Below the pieces are notes generated by a model. It saw only the letters and a list, made by a program, of their open reading frames with translations. It was not told where the DNA came from and did not search any database. Below are positions 1-6,003 of a stretch of 6,015 nucleotides of DNA, one piece after another. The first letter of the stretch is position 1. Every line of letters begins with the position of its first letter. The stretch spans positions 1 to 6,015 of the forward strand of contig DKLF01000025.1 in NCBI GenBank assembly GCA_002455655.1, given 5' to 3'. Position numbers and translations under genes: made by a program. The DNA comes from Oscillibacter sp. UBA6647. Its GTDB lineage: Bacteria > Bacillota > Clostridia > Oscillospirales > Oscillospiraceae.

Positions 1-645
1 ACTCCACACCTCTTCTTGAATGTCCTCCACAGAGCGAATCTGTCCCTCTCTGGCGCAGTTCACCACCGTCCAGTCAAGGTCCCGGGCAATCTTGCGGGCA
101 TTCTCCCGGCATTCCTGCAGATATGCGTCGTCCTGCTCATGGATGTCTGCTTTGATCCCGGTGCTGCGCTCCCTCTGACGGAGCATCTGTTCCGATAGTT
201 CCGTGGGCAAATCCAGATAGATCACCAGATCGGGCTTTGGAAGCCCCATACGGCAATACTCCAAATCAAACAGCCAGTTTAAAAAGTCTGTCCGCTCGGC
301 GGGCGGAAGCTTCGACGCCTGATGCACCGCGTTGGAGGTGGTGTACCGGTTGGCAAGAATCAGTCCCCCTGCCTCGTAGGCTGCGCCCCAGTCCTGCTTA
401 TAGGAGGCGTACCGATCCACCGCATACAGCGCGGAGGCAGCGTAAGCGCTGACATCGCCGGGGTTTTTCCCAAGCGCCCCATCCAGATACAATCTGGCAG
501 GCTCGGCAAAGGGGTTTCCGTACCGGGGAAAGTCAATCTCCAAAAAGGGCACGCCCATTTTCTTCAGTCTCTCTCCCAGCAGCCGGGCCTGCGTGGCTTT
601 GCCGGACCCGTCGGTTCCCTCGAACACAATCAGCTTTCCGTTCAT
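1..645 (-). CDS. tmk: Thymidylate kinase-like protein (dTMP kinase), 3' end cut off by the window edge
   Basis: The product would phosphorylate dTMP to dTDP with ATP in the cytoplasm, in dTTP synthesis. I read 215 codons from ATG at 645 with no stop before the edge, so the C-terminus is missing; the family usually has about 200-230 residues, so little is lost. Visible motifs are a P-loop (residues 10-19, GTDGSGKATQ), the substrate-region ALYAVDRYASYK (72-83), ANRYTTSNAVHQ (98-109) at the place of the family's DRYxxSxxAYQ, the PDLVIYLDLP strand (138-147), and a lid-like RQRERSTGIKADIHE (156-170). Two motifs deviate: the P-loop lysine is followed by Ala rather than Ser/Thr, and DR has become NR. 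The start overlaps the glycosyltransferase stop in ATGA, and a GGGGAG lies 9 bases upstream of the ATG, so translational coupling is likely. It could be a related deoxynucleoside or nucleotide kinase rather than the main Tmk. Confidence 0.83.
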   Translation of the reverse strand, partial: MNGKLIVFEGTDGSGKATQARLLGERLKKMGVPFLEIDFPRYGNPFAEPARLYLDGALGKNPGDVSAYAASALYAVDRYASYKQDWGAAYEAGGLILANRYTTSNAVHQASKLPPAERTDFLNWLFDLEYCRMGLPKPDLVIYLDLPTELSEQMLRQRERSTGIKADIHEQDDAYLQECRENARKIARDLDWTVVNCAREGQIRSVEDIQEEVWS

Positions 646-1364
646 TTCCGCCGTCTCCCCTCTGCCCGCACATGAATCAGAAACAGCGGCAGCTTCATCA
701 TCCGCCCAAGGCGGCGGGGCTCTTTGCACAGTCTGTAAAACCACTCCAGCCCGTGGCGGGACCAAAATTCCGGAGCGCGCTCCACCCGGCCCGCGAATAC
801 GTCCAGACTTCCTCCCAGACCGCACAGCAGACGTGCTCCTGTGGCCTCTCCGTTTTTCGCCATCCACATCTCCTGCTTCGGCGCGCCGAGGCACACAAAC
901 ACACAGTCCGCACCACTAAGGCGGATAGCGTCCACCACAGGTGCGTCCTCTTTAAAATACCCGTCGTGGGTCCCGGCAATTCTCAGACCGGGATAGCGGG
1001 CCGCAAGGCGGGTCCCCGCCTCCTCCGCAACCCCCGGCTTCGCCCCCAGCAGGTAGAGAGACTTCCCCTCCTCCGCCAGTTTCCCCATCAAGTGCTCTGC
1101 AAATTCAATCCCCGGCGTTTTTTCCTTTAGGGGGGTCCCCAGCATCGCCGCACCCTTAATGACGCCGATGCCGTCCGGCAAAACCAGCGCCGCGCCGTTC
1201 ACGACGCTTAGAGCCGCCGGGTCCTCCCGGCAAAGCTCTATAATTTCGGGGTTGGGGGTCGCGACATAATGCGCTCCCTCCGTATTCAAAAGGCGCTGCC
1301 CCTCCGCCACGGCCTCCGCCATGGTCAAATTGTCAAAGCCCACGCCCAACACATCAATCCGCAT
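642..1364 (-). CDS. WecG/TagA/CpsF-family glycosyltransferase (GT26)
   Basis: This is a 240-residue membrane-associated glycosyltransferase. Characterised members such as TagA move ManNAc from UDP-ManNAc onto undecaprenyl-PP-GlcNAc, the committed step of wall teichoic acid synthesis; WecG transfers ManNAcA. The family hallmarks are all visible: TPNPE (36-40), LPDGIGV (62-68) with D64 at the place of the proposed catalytic base, GAPKQEMWM (160-168), GLGGSLDVFAG (182-192), and the C-terminal RAPEFW...GLEWFYRLCKEPRR segment (197-218), whose Arg residues and basic tail contribute to substrate and membrane contact in TagA. I chose ATG 1364 because the protein then begins MRIDVLGVGFDNLT as in homologues, GAGGTG lies 5 bases upstream, and the promoter lies just before it. 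The longer reading to 1490 would cross that promoter. The acceptor and sugar cannot be read from sequence. Confidence 0.92.
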   Translation of the reverse strand: MRIDVLGVGFDNLTMAEAVAEGQRLLNTEGAHYVATPNPEIIELCREDPAALSVVNGAALVLPDGIGVIKGAAMLGTPLKEKTPGIEFAEHLMGKLAEEGKSLYLLGAKPGVAEEAGTRLAARYPGLRIAGTHDGYFKEDAPVVDAIRLSGADCVFVCLGAPKQEMWMAKNGEATGARLLCGLGGSLDVFAGRVERAPEFWSRHGLEWFYRLCKEPRRLGRMMKLPLFLIHVRAEGRRRK

Positions 1365-1404
1365 GGAAACACCTCGTACATTTTTCACACTCATACAGCT
1401 CTGC

Positions 1405-1433
1405 ATTATATCATATCCGGGGACCTTTGTCCA
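1405..1433 (-). promoter_or_regulatory. Sigma-A type promoter of the glycosyltransferase-tmk operon
   Basis: On the minus strand the -35 box TGGACA (1428-1433, 5 of 6 consensus bases) is separated by 17 bases from a perfect TATAAT (1405-1410). The -10 box is preceded by TGA, giving an extended -10. The predicted transcript would start near 1398, leaving a leader of about 34 bases before ATG 1364. An inverted repeat GGAC-N4-GTCC (1421-1432) overlaps the -35 region and spacer. Confidence 0.78.
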
Positions 1434-1500
1434 ACGCAAAAATTCCTGAATTTGTCCGTGCTCTCCACAGGGACAGCGGGCAAAACGCACCTCGCCACAG

Positions 1501-1533
1501 AAAAAAAGAGCGGACGTTGCGTCCGCTCTTTTT
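1501..1533 (-). terminator. Rho-independent terminator of the PucR-type regulator gene
   Basis: A perfect 8-bp stem, gagcggac (1508-1515) against gtccgctc (1521-1528), has a 5-base loop. It is flanked by seven A on the left and five T on the right, which can extend the stem by five A-T pairs. Read on the minus strand it ends in a run of seven U, 10 bases beyond the regulator's stop codon. It would also work in the other direction, but no plus-strand gene lies upstream. Confidence 0.87.
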
Positions 1534-1543
1534 ACTATTTCAA

Positions 1544-2635
1544 TCAGGCGTCGATGCCCCGGGAGGTCAGGTATTTCTTGACCATCAGCGCCACCTTAAA
1601 GGTGATGGCGTCGTCAAATTCCCGAAGGTCCAGCCCCGTAAGCTTTTTGATTTTCTCCAACCGGTACACCAGCGTGTTGCGGTGGACAAACAGCTTTCTG
1701 GCGGTTTCGGAGACATTGAGGTTGTTTTCAAAGAACTTGTGGATGGTGAACAGTGTCTCCTTATCCAGCGCATCGATGGGATTTTTCTTGAATACTTCCT
1801 GTAAGAACATCTCGCACAGAGTGGTGGGAAGCTGATAAATCAGGCGGCCAATGCCAAGGTTTTCATAATTGATGACGTATTTCTCCGTGTCAAAAACCTT
1901 GCCCACCTCAATGGCGATCTGCGCCTCCTTATAGGACTTGGCCAAATCACGCAGATGGGTTGCCACGGTGCCGATGCCCACCACGGCGGCGGGCTCGCCG
2001 CTTACCTGAAGCGCCTCTTCAATGGAAGCTGCAATCTTGTTCAGTTCGCGGACGCCGGCCCCTTCTGGAAGCTGGCAGATCAAAACCACGTTCCCTTCGC
2101 CCACGGAGAGAACAAAATCGTTCTGCCGGTCGGGATACAGGGTTTGAATCGCGTCCGTGGGGACGGACTCGGTCTTTTTCAGGGAACGAATGACAAACAC
2201 GCCCCGGGCCACGTCGCTGGAAACCCGCAGCTCCTTGGCACGCATATAAATGTCGCCCAGCATGATGTTGTCGGTGATAATATCCTTGATAAAGGAGCCG
2301 CGGTCGTGCTTTTCCTCATAATAGGACTTGGCGGAATTCAGCGCCACAGCGGCAAGGGCGCAGACTGTTTTGCTGATTTCGTTGTCGCCGAAGGCAAACG
2401 CGGCATAGTCAAACTGCGCCCCCCAGCCGTTCAGCGCCTTGAACGTCTTTCCGGAGGAAACCACCATGCTCCCCCCTGCGGTATTGATCGCGGGGACAAA
2501 CTCCGCCCACCGCTGCCCGATCATGGAAAGCTCGCTGCACGCGATGACGATTCCCTCTCCGTCGATCACGCCCACCGTCCGGTCCGCGTTCTCCTTGAGC
2601 TGCAGGACTACATTCTGAAAAATTCTTCCCGACAT
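1544..2635 (-). CDS. PucR/CdaR-type transcriptional regulator with C-terminal helix-turn-helix
   Basis: This is a 363-residue cytoplasmic DNA-binding protein. The C-terminus (about 300-356) carries the PucR/CdaR-type helix-turn-helix, with LNVSETARKLFVHRNTLVYR (306-325) followed by LEKIKKLTGLDLREFDDAI. The middle (about 140-250) resembles the GGDEF-like domain of CdaR proteins, including VGIGTVATHLRDLAKSYKEA (219-238). The N-terminal 105 residues look like a small sensor domain (VGVIDGEGIVIAC, 21-33) but have no motif that names a ligand. Known relatives respond to sugar diacids (CdaR) or purines (PucR); which applies here cannot be told. ATG 2635 is preceded by AGGAGG with 7-base spacing; the longer reading to 2722 begins inside the -35 box and is rejected. 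It is a single-gene unit with its own promoter and terminator, so its targets may include itself or lie elsewhere. Confidence 0.9.
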   Translation of the reverse strand: MSGRIFQNVVLQLKENADRTVGVIDGEGIVIACSELSMIGQRWAEFVPAINTAGGSMVVSSGKTFKALNGWGAQFDYAAFAFGDNEISKTVCALAAVALNSAKSYYEEKHDRGSFIKDIITDNIMLGDIYMRAKELRVSSDVARGVFVIRSLKKTESVPTDAIQTLYPDRQNDFVLSVGEGNVVLICQLPEGAGVRELNKIAASIEEALQVSGEPAAVVGIGTVATHLRDLAKSYKEAQIAIEVGKVFDTEKYVINYENLGIGRLIYQLPTTLCEMFLQEVFKKNPIDALDKETLFTIHKFFENNLNVSETARKLFVHRNTLVYRLEKIKKLTGLDLREFDDAITFKVALMVKKYLTSRGIDA

Positions 2636-2650
2636 TGCCGGCCCTCCTAG

Positions 2651-2682
2651 CGCACATTCTGCGTTTTTCTTTGTGCATTCTG
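2651..2682. repeat. Pair of ATTCTG direct repeats in the regulator's leader
   Basis: CACATTCTGCG (2653-2663) and TGCATTCTGTC (2675-2684) share the core ATTCTG at 2656-2661 and 2677-2682, exactly 21 bases apart, which is about two helical turns. The first copy also forms a small inverted repeat, CGCA-N5-TGCG (2651-2663). They lie between the predicted transcript start (about 2687) and the AGGAGG, a plausible place for a repressor site. The motif is short and this may be chance. Confidence 0.3.
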
Positions 2683-2693
2683 TCAATGCCCAT

Positions 2694-2722
2694 ATTATAT
2701 CGACATTTTTGTGAAAATGCAA
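2694..2722 (-). promoter_or_regulatory. Strong sigma-A type promoter of the PucR-type regulator
   Basis: On the minus strand TTGCAT (2717-2722, 4 of 6 consensus bases) and a perfect TATAAT (2694-2699) are separated by the optimal 17 bases. Transcription should begin near 2687, about 50 bases before ATG 2635. This placement excludes the longer start at 2722 for the regulator. Confidence 0.85.
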
Positions 2723-2765
2723 GACTTTTTTTCTTTTTTCAACAAATTTTTAGACGGCTTTTTGT
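2723..2765 (-). promoter_or_regulatory. A-tract region upstream of the regulator promoter, possible UP element
   Basis: Read on the minus strand, runs of A lie at 2759-2763 (5), 2747-2751 (5), 2734-2739 (6) and 2726-2732 (7), ending 3 bases before the -35 box. Such tracts at about -40 to -75 are typical of UP elements that bind the RNA polymerase alpha subunit and of curved DNA. In the rsuA transcript this stretch is A-rich rather than U-rich and has no clear hairpin, so it does not look like an rsuA terminator. Confidence 0.45.
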
Positions 2766-2779
2766 GTGATATTAAGCTT

Positions 2780-3514
2780 TCAACCGATTCCGCTTTCACC
2801 GTTTTGTAACATCTGCCGCTCCTCCTCTGCCAGAAGCCGAAAACCGCCGGAGTCCAGCGCCGTATCCAGAGTCAATTTGCCCATGGACAGCCGCTTGAGA
2901 TACAACACAGGCTTCCCCCGAAACGCCAGCATACGCTTCACCTGATGAAACTTTCCTTCTCGAAGAGTCACAAGGCACTCGCTCGTCCCCCCTGCGGACA
3001 GAATTTCAAGGCCCGCCGGAAGGCAGACAAGTCCGTCCTCCAGCGTCATGCCCGACTCGAACGCACGGCTGTCCTCTTCCTCCAGCCTCCCAGCCGTTCT
3101 TGCATAATACACTTTGTCCACATGGTATTTCGGGGAGAGGAGCCGATGTGCGGTCTGTCCGTCGTTTGTCAGCAAAAGCAGCCCCTCGGTGTCCTTGTCC
3201 AGCCGCCCCACTGGAAACAGCCCCAGCTTTTGCAGCTCGGTTGGCAGAAGGTCCAGAACGGTTTGTCCCCGCCCGTCCTCCGTTGCGGAGAGAACGCCCG
3301 CAGGCTTGTTCAGCATCACCCATGTGTATCGAGACAGCACAACAGGCTCCCCATCCACCGCAAGAACCGCAGTCTTCGGGTCGTACTTCGTCTCCGGCGA
3401 GGGCGCGGGTGCACCGTCTGCCAGAACCCGGCCCTGCTTCACCAGCAGCTTTACCTCACGCCGGGACCATTTCCCGGTTCCGGAAAGCAGCTTGTCCAGT
3501 CTCTGCATTTCCAC
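2780..3514 (-). CDS. rsuA: RsuA-family 16S rRNA pseudouridine synthase
   Basis: The product converts a uridine in rRNA to pseudouridine; RsuA itself modifies U516 of 16S rRNA during small-subunit assembly. The 244-residue protein has an N-terminal S4 RNA-binding domain (about 3-50, RLDKLLSGTGKWSRREVKLL), then the catalytic domain with LNKPAGVLSA (68-77), the signature GRLDKDTEGLLLLTNDG (103-119) with nucleophile D106, LLSPKYHVDKVYY (125-137), and EGKFHQVKRM (186-195). The last motif and length fit RsuA better than the larger-subunit enzymes RluB/RluE, but the exact target is inferred. The start is GTG 3514: GGGGGAG sits 6 bases upstream, whereas ATG 3508 would be 12 bases away; the two differ by only two residues. 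The gene is apparently transcribed alone from an extended -10 promoter, and I see no clear terminator after it, so some read-through into the regulator gene is possible. Confidence 0.92.
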   Translation of the reverse strand: MEMQRLDKLLSGTGKWSRREVKLLVKQGRVLADGAPAPSPETKYDPKTAVLAVDGEPVVLSRYTWVMLNKPAGVLSATEDGRGQTVLDLLPTELQKLGLFPVGRLDKDTEGLLLLTNDGQTAHRLLSPKYHVDKVYYARTAGRLEEEDSRAFESGMTLEDGLVCLPAGLEILSAGGTSECLVTLREGKFHQVKRMLAFRGKPVLYLKRLSMGKLTLDTALDSGGFRLLAEEERQMLQNGESGIG

Positions 3515-3549
3515 GGCTTACTCCCCCCTTTCCATTGCGATTGTCCTTA

Positions 3550-3558
3550 ATTTTAGCA
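3550..3558 (-). promoter_or_regulatory. Probable extended -10 promoter element of rsuA
   Basis: On the minus strand TGC-TAAAAT (3550-3558) forms an extended -10 element about 35 bases before GTG 3514. The matching -35 position (TTCCAT, 3573-3578) is poor, which is common for extended -10 promoters. The predicted transcript start is near 3543. Confidence 0.5.
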
Positions 3559-3628
3559 TATCCCGGCGGCGAATGGAATAAGGAAATGACGGAAGGGTAG
3601 GAGAGTTTGTCCGAAGCGTCATGGTTTT

Positions 3629-3651
3629 GCGCGCGGCAGCCTGCGGCGCGC
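3629..3651 (+). repeat. GC-rich hairpin just before the DUF4830-like gene
   Basis: GCGCGC at 3629-3634 pairs with GCGCGC at 3646-3651. Inside, after one G-G mismatch, GCA (3636-3638) pairs with TGC (3642-3644) around a 3-base loop. The structure ends directly next to the GGGGAG (3652-3657) that may serve as ribosome binding site, and no U-run follows, so it is not a terminator. It could affect translation initiation, or simply reflect local GC-rich composition. Confidence 0.4.
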
Positions 3652-3673
3652 GGGGAGAAAGGGATGGTTGTTT

Positions 3674-4135
3674 ATGTTCATCTGGACGGCGCATCTGCGA
3701 AAGAAACGGGTGCTTGCGGCAGTGGTGCTGCTTGCCGCGCTGGCAATTCTGCTGGTGGTACTCGGAGGTATTTTCCGCAGTCCGGCGGAGAAGGGCGCCG
3801 CGCGGCTGGACACGGAGGAGGCCCGCAACGGCTACTTAAAGGAGCTGGGCTGGGAGGTTTCCCCCGACCCGGTATCCACCCTGCAAATCCGCATTCCAGA
3901 CCCCCTGACAGAGGATTACGAGGCTTACAACGATCTTCAACGGGAGCAGGGCTTTGATTTGGCGGAGCTGAAGGGCCAACAGGTCACCCGCTATACATAC
4001 AGCGTTTTAAATTATCCGGGGCATCCTGATGGCGTGCAGGTAAATCTGTATCTCTGCGAGGGGCTTCCGGCGGCAGGGGACATCATTGTCACCGGGGCAA
4101 ATGGTTTTCAGGCGGGTTTGGACTTTCCTGAATAA
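3674..4135 (+). CDS. Small membrane-anchored protein resembling DUF4830
   Basis: The 153-residue protein has a short basic N-terminus (HLRKKR, 7-12), one hydrophobic span (about 13-33, VLAAVVLLAALAILLVVLGG) and an exported or surface-facing domain of about 115 residues. That domain has YLKELGWEVSPDPV (54-67), a segment around RIPDPLTEDYEAYNDLQREQ (73-92), GFDLAELKGQQVTRYTY (93-109) and DIIVTGANGFQAGLDFP (136-152). I recognise this pattern as the DUF4830 type seen in Clostridia; its function is unknown. The span may be an uncleaved anchor, since no clear signal peptidase or lipobox site follows. ATG 3674 has AAAGGG 10 bases upstream; TTG 3668, two codons earlier, lies 10 bases from GGGGAG and is possible. 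It is the only plus-strand gene, divergent from rsuA; I see no convincing promoter for it in the 159-base gap. Confidence 0.82.
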   Translation: MFIWTAHLRKKRVLAAVVLLAALAILLVVLGGIFRSPAEKGAARLDTEEARNGYLKELGWEVSPDPVSTLQIRIPDPLTEDYEAYNDLQREQGFDLAELKGQQVTRYTYSVLNYPGHPDGVQVNLYLCEGLPAAGDIIVTGANGFQAGLDFPE

Positions 4136-4181
4136 GTGCACTTTAAATTTCCCGCTCCGGGCCAAAAAAATTCAACATGCC

Positions 4182-4211
4182 GCCGCCCGCCGTAAAACTA
4201 CGGCGGGCGGC
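4182..4211. terminator. Shared hairpin terminator between the convergent DUF4830-like and lpd genes
   Basis: A perfect 13-bp, very GC-rich stem (4182-4194 with 4199-4211) closes on the loop aaac. On the plus strand it is followed by AGTATTTTC, a short T-run. On the minus strand a run of seven T (4164-4170) comes about 11 bases after the stem. It lies 46 bases after the DUF4830-like stop and 25 bases after the lpd stop, and probably ends both transcripts. Confidence 0.8.
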
Positions 4212-4236
4212 AGTATTTTCAAAGAGGAATGCGCGT

Positions 4237-5988
4237 TTAATTCTTGGTATGAATGGCTCGCTTTTCCACGTTCAGCGCCGCCTCACGCATCGTCTCCGTG
4301 ACGGTGGGATGACTGTGAATCGTGGAGATCAGCTCCTCCACCGTGGCCTCCAGCCGCAGCGCCAGCGCACCCTCGGCGATGAGGTCCGTGGCCCGGGGCC
4401 CGATGATGTGCATACCCAAAACCTCGCCGTATTTCTCGTCGGCGATGATCTTCACCAAACCCTCGCCTCCATTGAGAATCAGAGCCTTTCCGTTGGCACT
4501 CATGGGGAATTTGCCAACCTTGTAAGCAATGCCCTTCGCCTTGCACTGCTCTTCGGTGAGACCAACTCCTGCGGCCTCCGGCTCCATATACACGCAGGTG
4601 GGGTTGGTCTTCTCGTCGTATACCGCAGACACGCCGCAGATATTTTCCGCAGCCACCTCGCCCATAGCGGAGGCGGTGTGGGCAAGCTGGGCATAGCCCA
4701 GCACACAATCGCCGATGGCATACACGCCGGGAACGCTGGTTTCCATTTTCTCATTGACGATGATGCGGCCCCGGTCGTTGTTCAGCCCGGCGGCCTCCAG
4801 ATTGAGCGACGCGGTGTTGGCGCGGCGGCCGATTGCCACCAAAACCTTCTCCGCTTCAAAGCTGACGGTTTCACCAGCCTTATTTTTGCAGACGACCTTT
4901 GCGCCCACGGGAGAGGACTCTACGGCCTGCACGGGGCACTCCAAATGGAACTCCATGCCCATCTTCTTCATGTGAGCCACGCCGATTTCCGTAAGGTCGC
5001 TGTCCAGCATGGGCAGCATGTGGTCCAGCGCTTCCACCACCGTGATTTTCGTACCAAAGGCGGAGTAGGCACAGGCCAGCTCCAGTCCGATCACGCCGCC
5101 GCCGATGACCACCATGCTCCCCGGCAGCTTCTCAAGGCTGAGTGCGCCGGTGGAGTCGATGCAGTTGGGGTTTTCCTTCAATCCGGGGATGGGCGGCGCG
5201 AAGTTGACGGAACCGGTGGCCACGATGATCGCGTCGGCAGTCATGGTTTCAGAAGACCCGTCAGCCTTTTTCACCAGCAGGGTCTTGGGTGCGGTAAAGG
5301 CCGCCTCGCCGTCAAGCTTTGTCACCTTATTCAGTTTCAGAAGACCCGCCACACCGGAGGTCAGTTTTTTGGAAATATCATTTTTGTGGGAAATCACCTG
5401 TGGGAAATCCACTGTAACGCTGTCGACCTTTACACCAATTTCCGATCCCTGCTCCTTAATCTGAGAGATCAGCTCCGCGCTGTGGAGCAGGCATTTCGTG
5501 GGAATACAGCCAATGTTCAGGCATGTGCCGCCCAAATGCTCCCGCTCAATGAGCGTTACCTTTGCACCAAGCTGCGCGGCCCGGATCGCGGCAACATAGC
5601 CGCCAGGACCGCCGCCCACCACCAAAACGGTCTTCGCGCCAACCGTTGACGCGGCTGCCGCCGGAGTGGATGCGGGTGCGGCAGCGACGGGTTCCGCTGC
5701 GGGGGCAGCGGATGCGGTGGCTGCTCCACCCGCGGTGGGAACTGCCTCTCCCGGCTGGCCGATGTAGGCCACCACGGTCTTGCACGCCACCGTCTCTCCC
5801 TCACCCACCATAATTTTCAGAAGCGTGCCGTTGGTGTCGCACTCCACGTCGTTGGTCAGCTTGTCCGTGGCCACGGAGTACAGGATGTCCCCCGCTTTTA
5901 CGGCGTCGCCCTCTTTTTTCTTCCACTCCTCGATGGTGCCCTCGGTCATCGTCAGGCCCATTTTCGGCATCAGAACTTCAATTGCCAT
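4237..5988 (-). CDS. lpdA: Dihydrolipoyl dehydrogenase (E3) with N-terminal lipoyl domain
   Basis: The enzyme reoxidises dihydrolipoyl groups with NAD+ through FAD and a redox disulfide, as E3 of 2-oxoacid, acetoin or glycine-cleavage complexes in the cytoplasm. The 583 residues comprise a lipoyl domain (1-80) with the attachment motif ATDKLTND (40-47, lipoyl Lys K43), an Ala/Pro-rich flexible linker (about 81-116), and a complete E3 core. The core shows the FAD-binding GGGPGG (125-130), the disulfide GGTCLNIGCIPTK (C156, C161), the NAD-binding GGGVIGLE (296-303), the second FAD motif YAIGD (423-427), and the catalytic pair H560/E565 in HPTVTE. Ordinary E3 proteins have about 470 residues; the extra lipoyl domain occurs in some bacterial PDH and acetoin systems. 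ATG 5988 follows AGGAGG at 9 bases. No promoter is visible in the 27 bases before the edge, so upstream operon partners (E1/E2 or lipoate ligase) are likely beyond the window. Confidence 0.95.
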   Translation of the reverse strand: MAIEVLMPKMGLTMTEGTIEEWKKKEGDAVKAGDILYSVATDKLTNDVECDTNGTLLKIMVGEGETVACKTVVAYIGQPGEAVPTAGGAATASAAPAAEPVAAAPASTPAAAASTVGAKTVLVVGGGPGGYVAAIRAAQLGAKVTLIEREHLGGTCLNIGCIPTKCLLHSAELISQIKEQGSEIGVKVDSVTVDFPQVISHKNDISKKLTSGVAGLLKLNKVTKLDGEAAFTAPKTLLVKKADGSSETMTADAIIVATGSVNFAPPIPGLKENPNCIDSTGALSLEKLPGSMVVIGGGVIGLELACAYSAFGTKITVVEALDHMLPMLDSDLTEIGVAHMKKMGMEFHLECPVQAVESSPVGAKVVCKNKAGETVSFEAEKVLVAIGRRANTASLNLEAAGLNNDRGRIIVNEKMETSVPGVYAIGDCVLGYAQLAHTASAMGEVAAENICGVSAVYDEKTNPTCVYMEPEAAGVGLTEEQCKAKGIAYKVGKFPMSANGKALILNGGEGLVKIIADEKYGEVLGMHIIGPRATDLIAEGALALRLEATVEELISTIHSHPTVTETMREAALNVEKRAIHTKN

Positions 5989-5997
5989 AATAAATGT

Positions 5998-6003
5998 CCT
6001 CCT
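5998..6003 (-). promoter_or_regulatory. Ribosome binding site of lpdA
   Basis: A full AGGAGG on the minus strand lies 9 bases before ATG 5988 and fixes the start of the dihydrolipoyl dehydrogenase. Confidence 0.85.

Noticed and set aside
1365..1490. N-terminal extension of the TagA-family protein
   Set aside because: It would include the promoter at 1405-1433, lacks similarity to the family, and ATG 1364 has its own ribosome binding site.
1955..2650. A 231-codon plus-strand open frame
   Set aside because: It lies opposite the PucR-type regulator and has no recognisable motifs; it is a by-product of GC-rich codon third positions.
2636..2722. N-terminal extension of the PucR-type regulator
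   Set aside because: Its first codon lies in the -35 box, and ATG 2635 has a full AGGAGG.
3515..3673. Possible riboswitch or small RNA in the rsuA/DUF4830-like gap
   Set aside because: The gap is only 159 bases; apart from one small hairpin and the rsuA -10 element I see no conserved aptamer pattern or terminator.
3607..3957. Plus-strand frame of 116 codons overlapping the start of the DUF4830-like gene
   Set aside because: It starts at TTG, is rich in Gly/Ala/Arg, has no membrane span or family pattern, and is out of frame with the convincing gene.
4177..5649. A 490-codon open frame on the plus strand
   Set aside because: It is antisense to lpdA, its translation is rich in His/Gly/Arg with no family resemblance, and it would begin inside the terminator. 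The minus-strand E3 has every expected motif.
5640..5750. Low-complexity GC-rich repeat tract
   Set aside because: It encodes the Ala/Pro linker between the lipoyl domain and E3 core, so the repetitiveness is explained by the protein.
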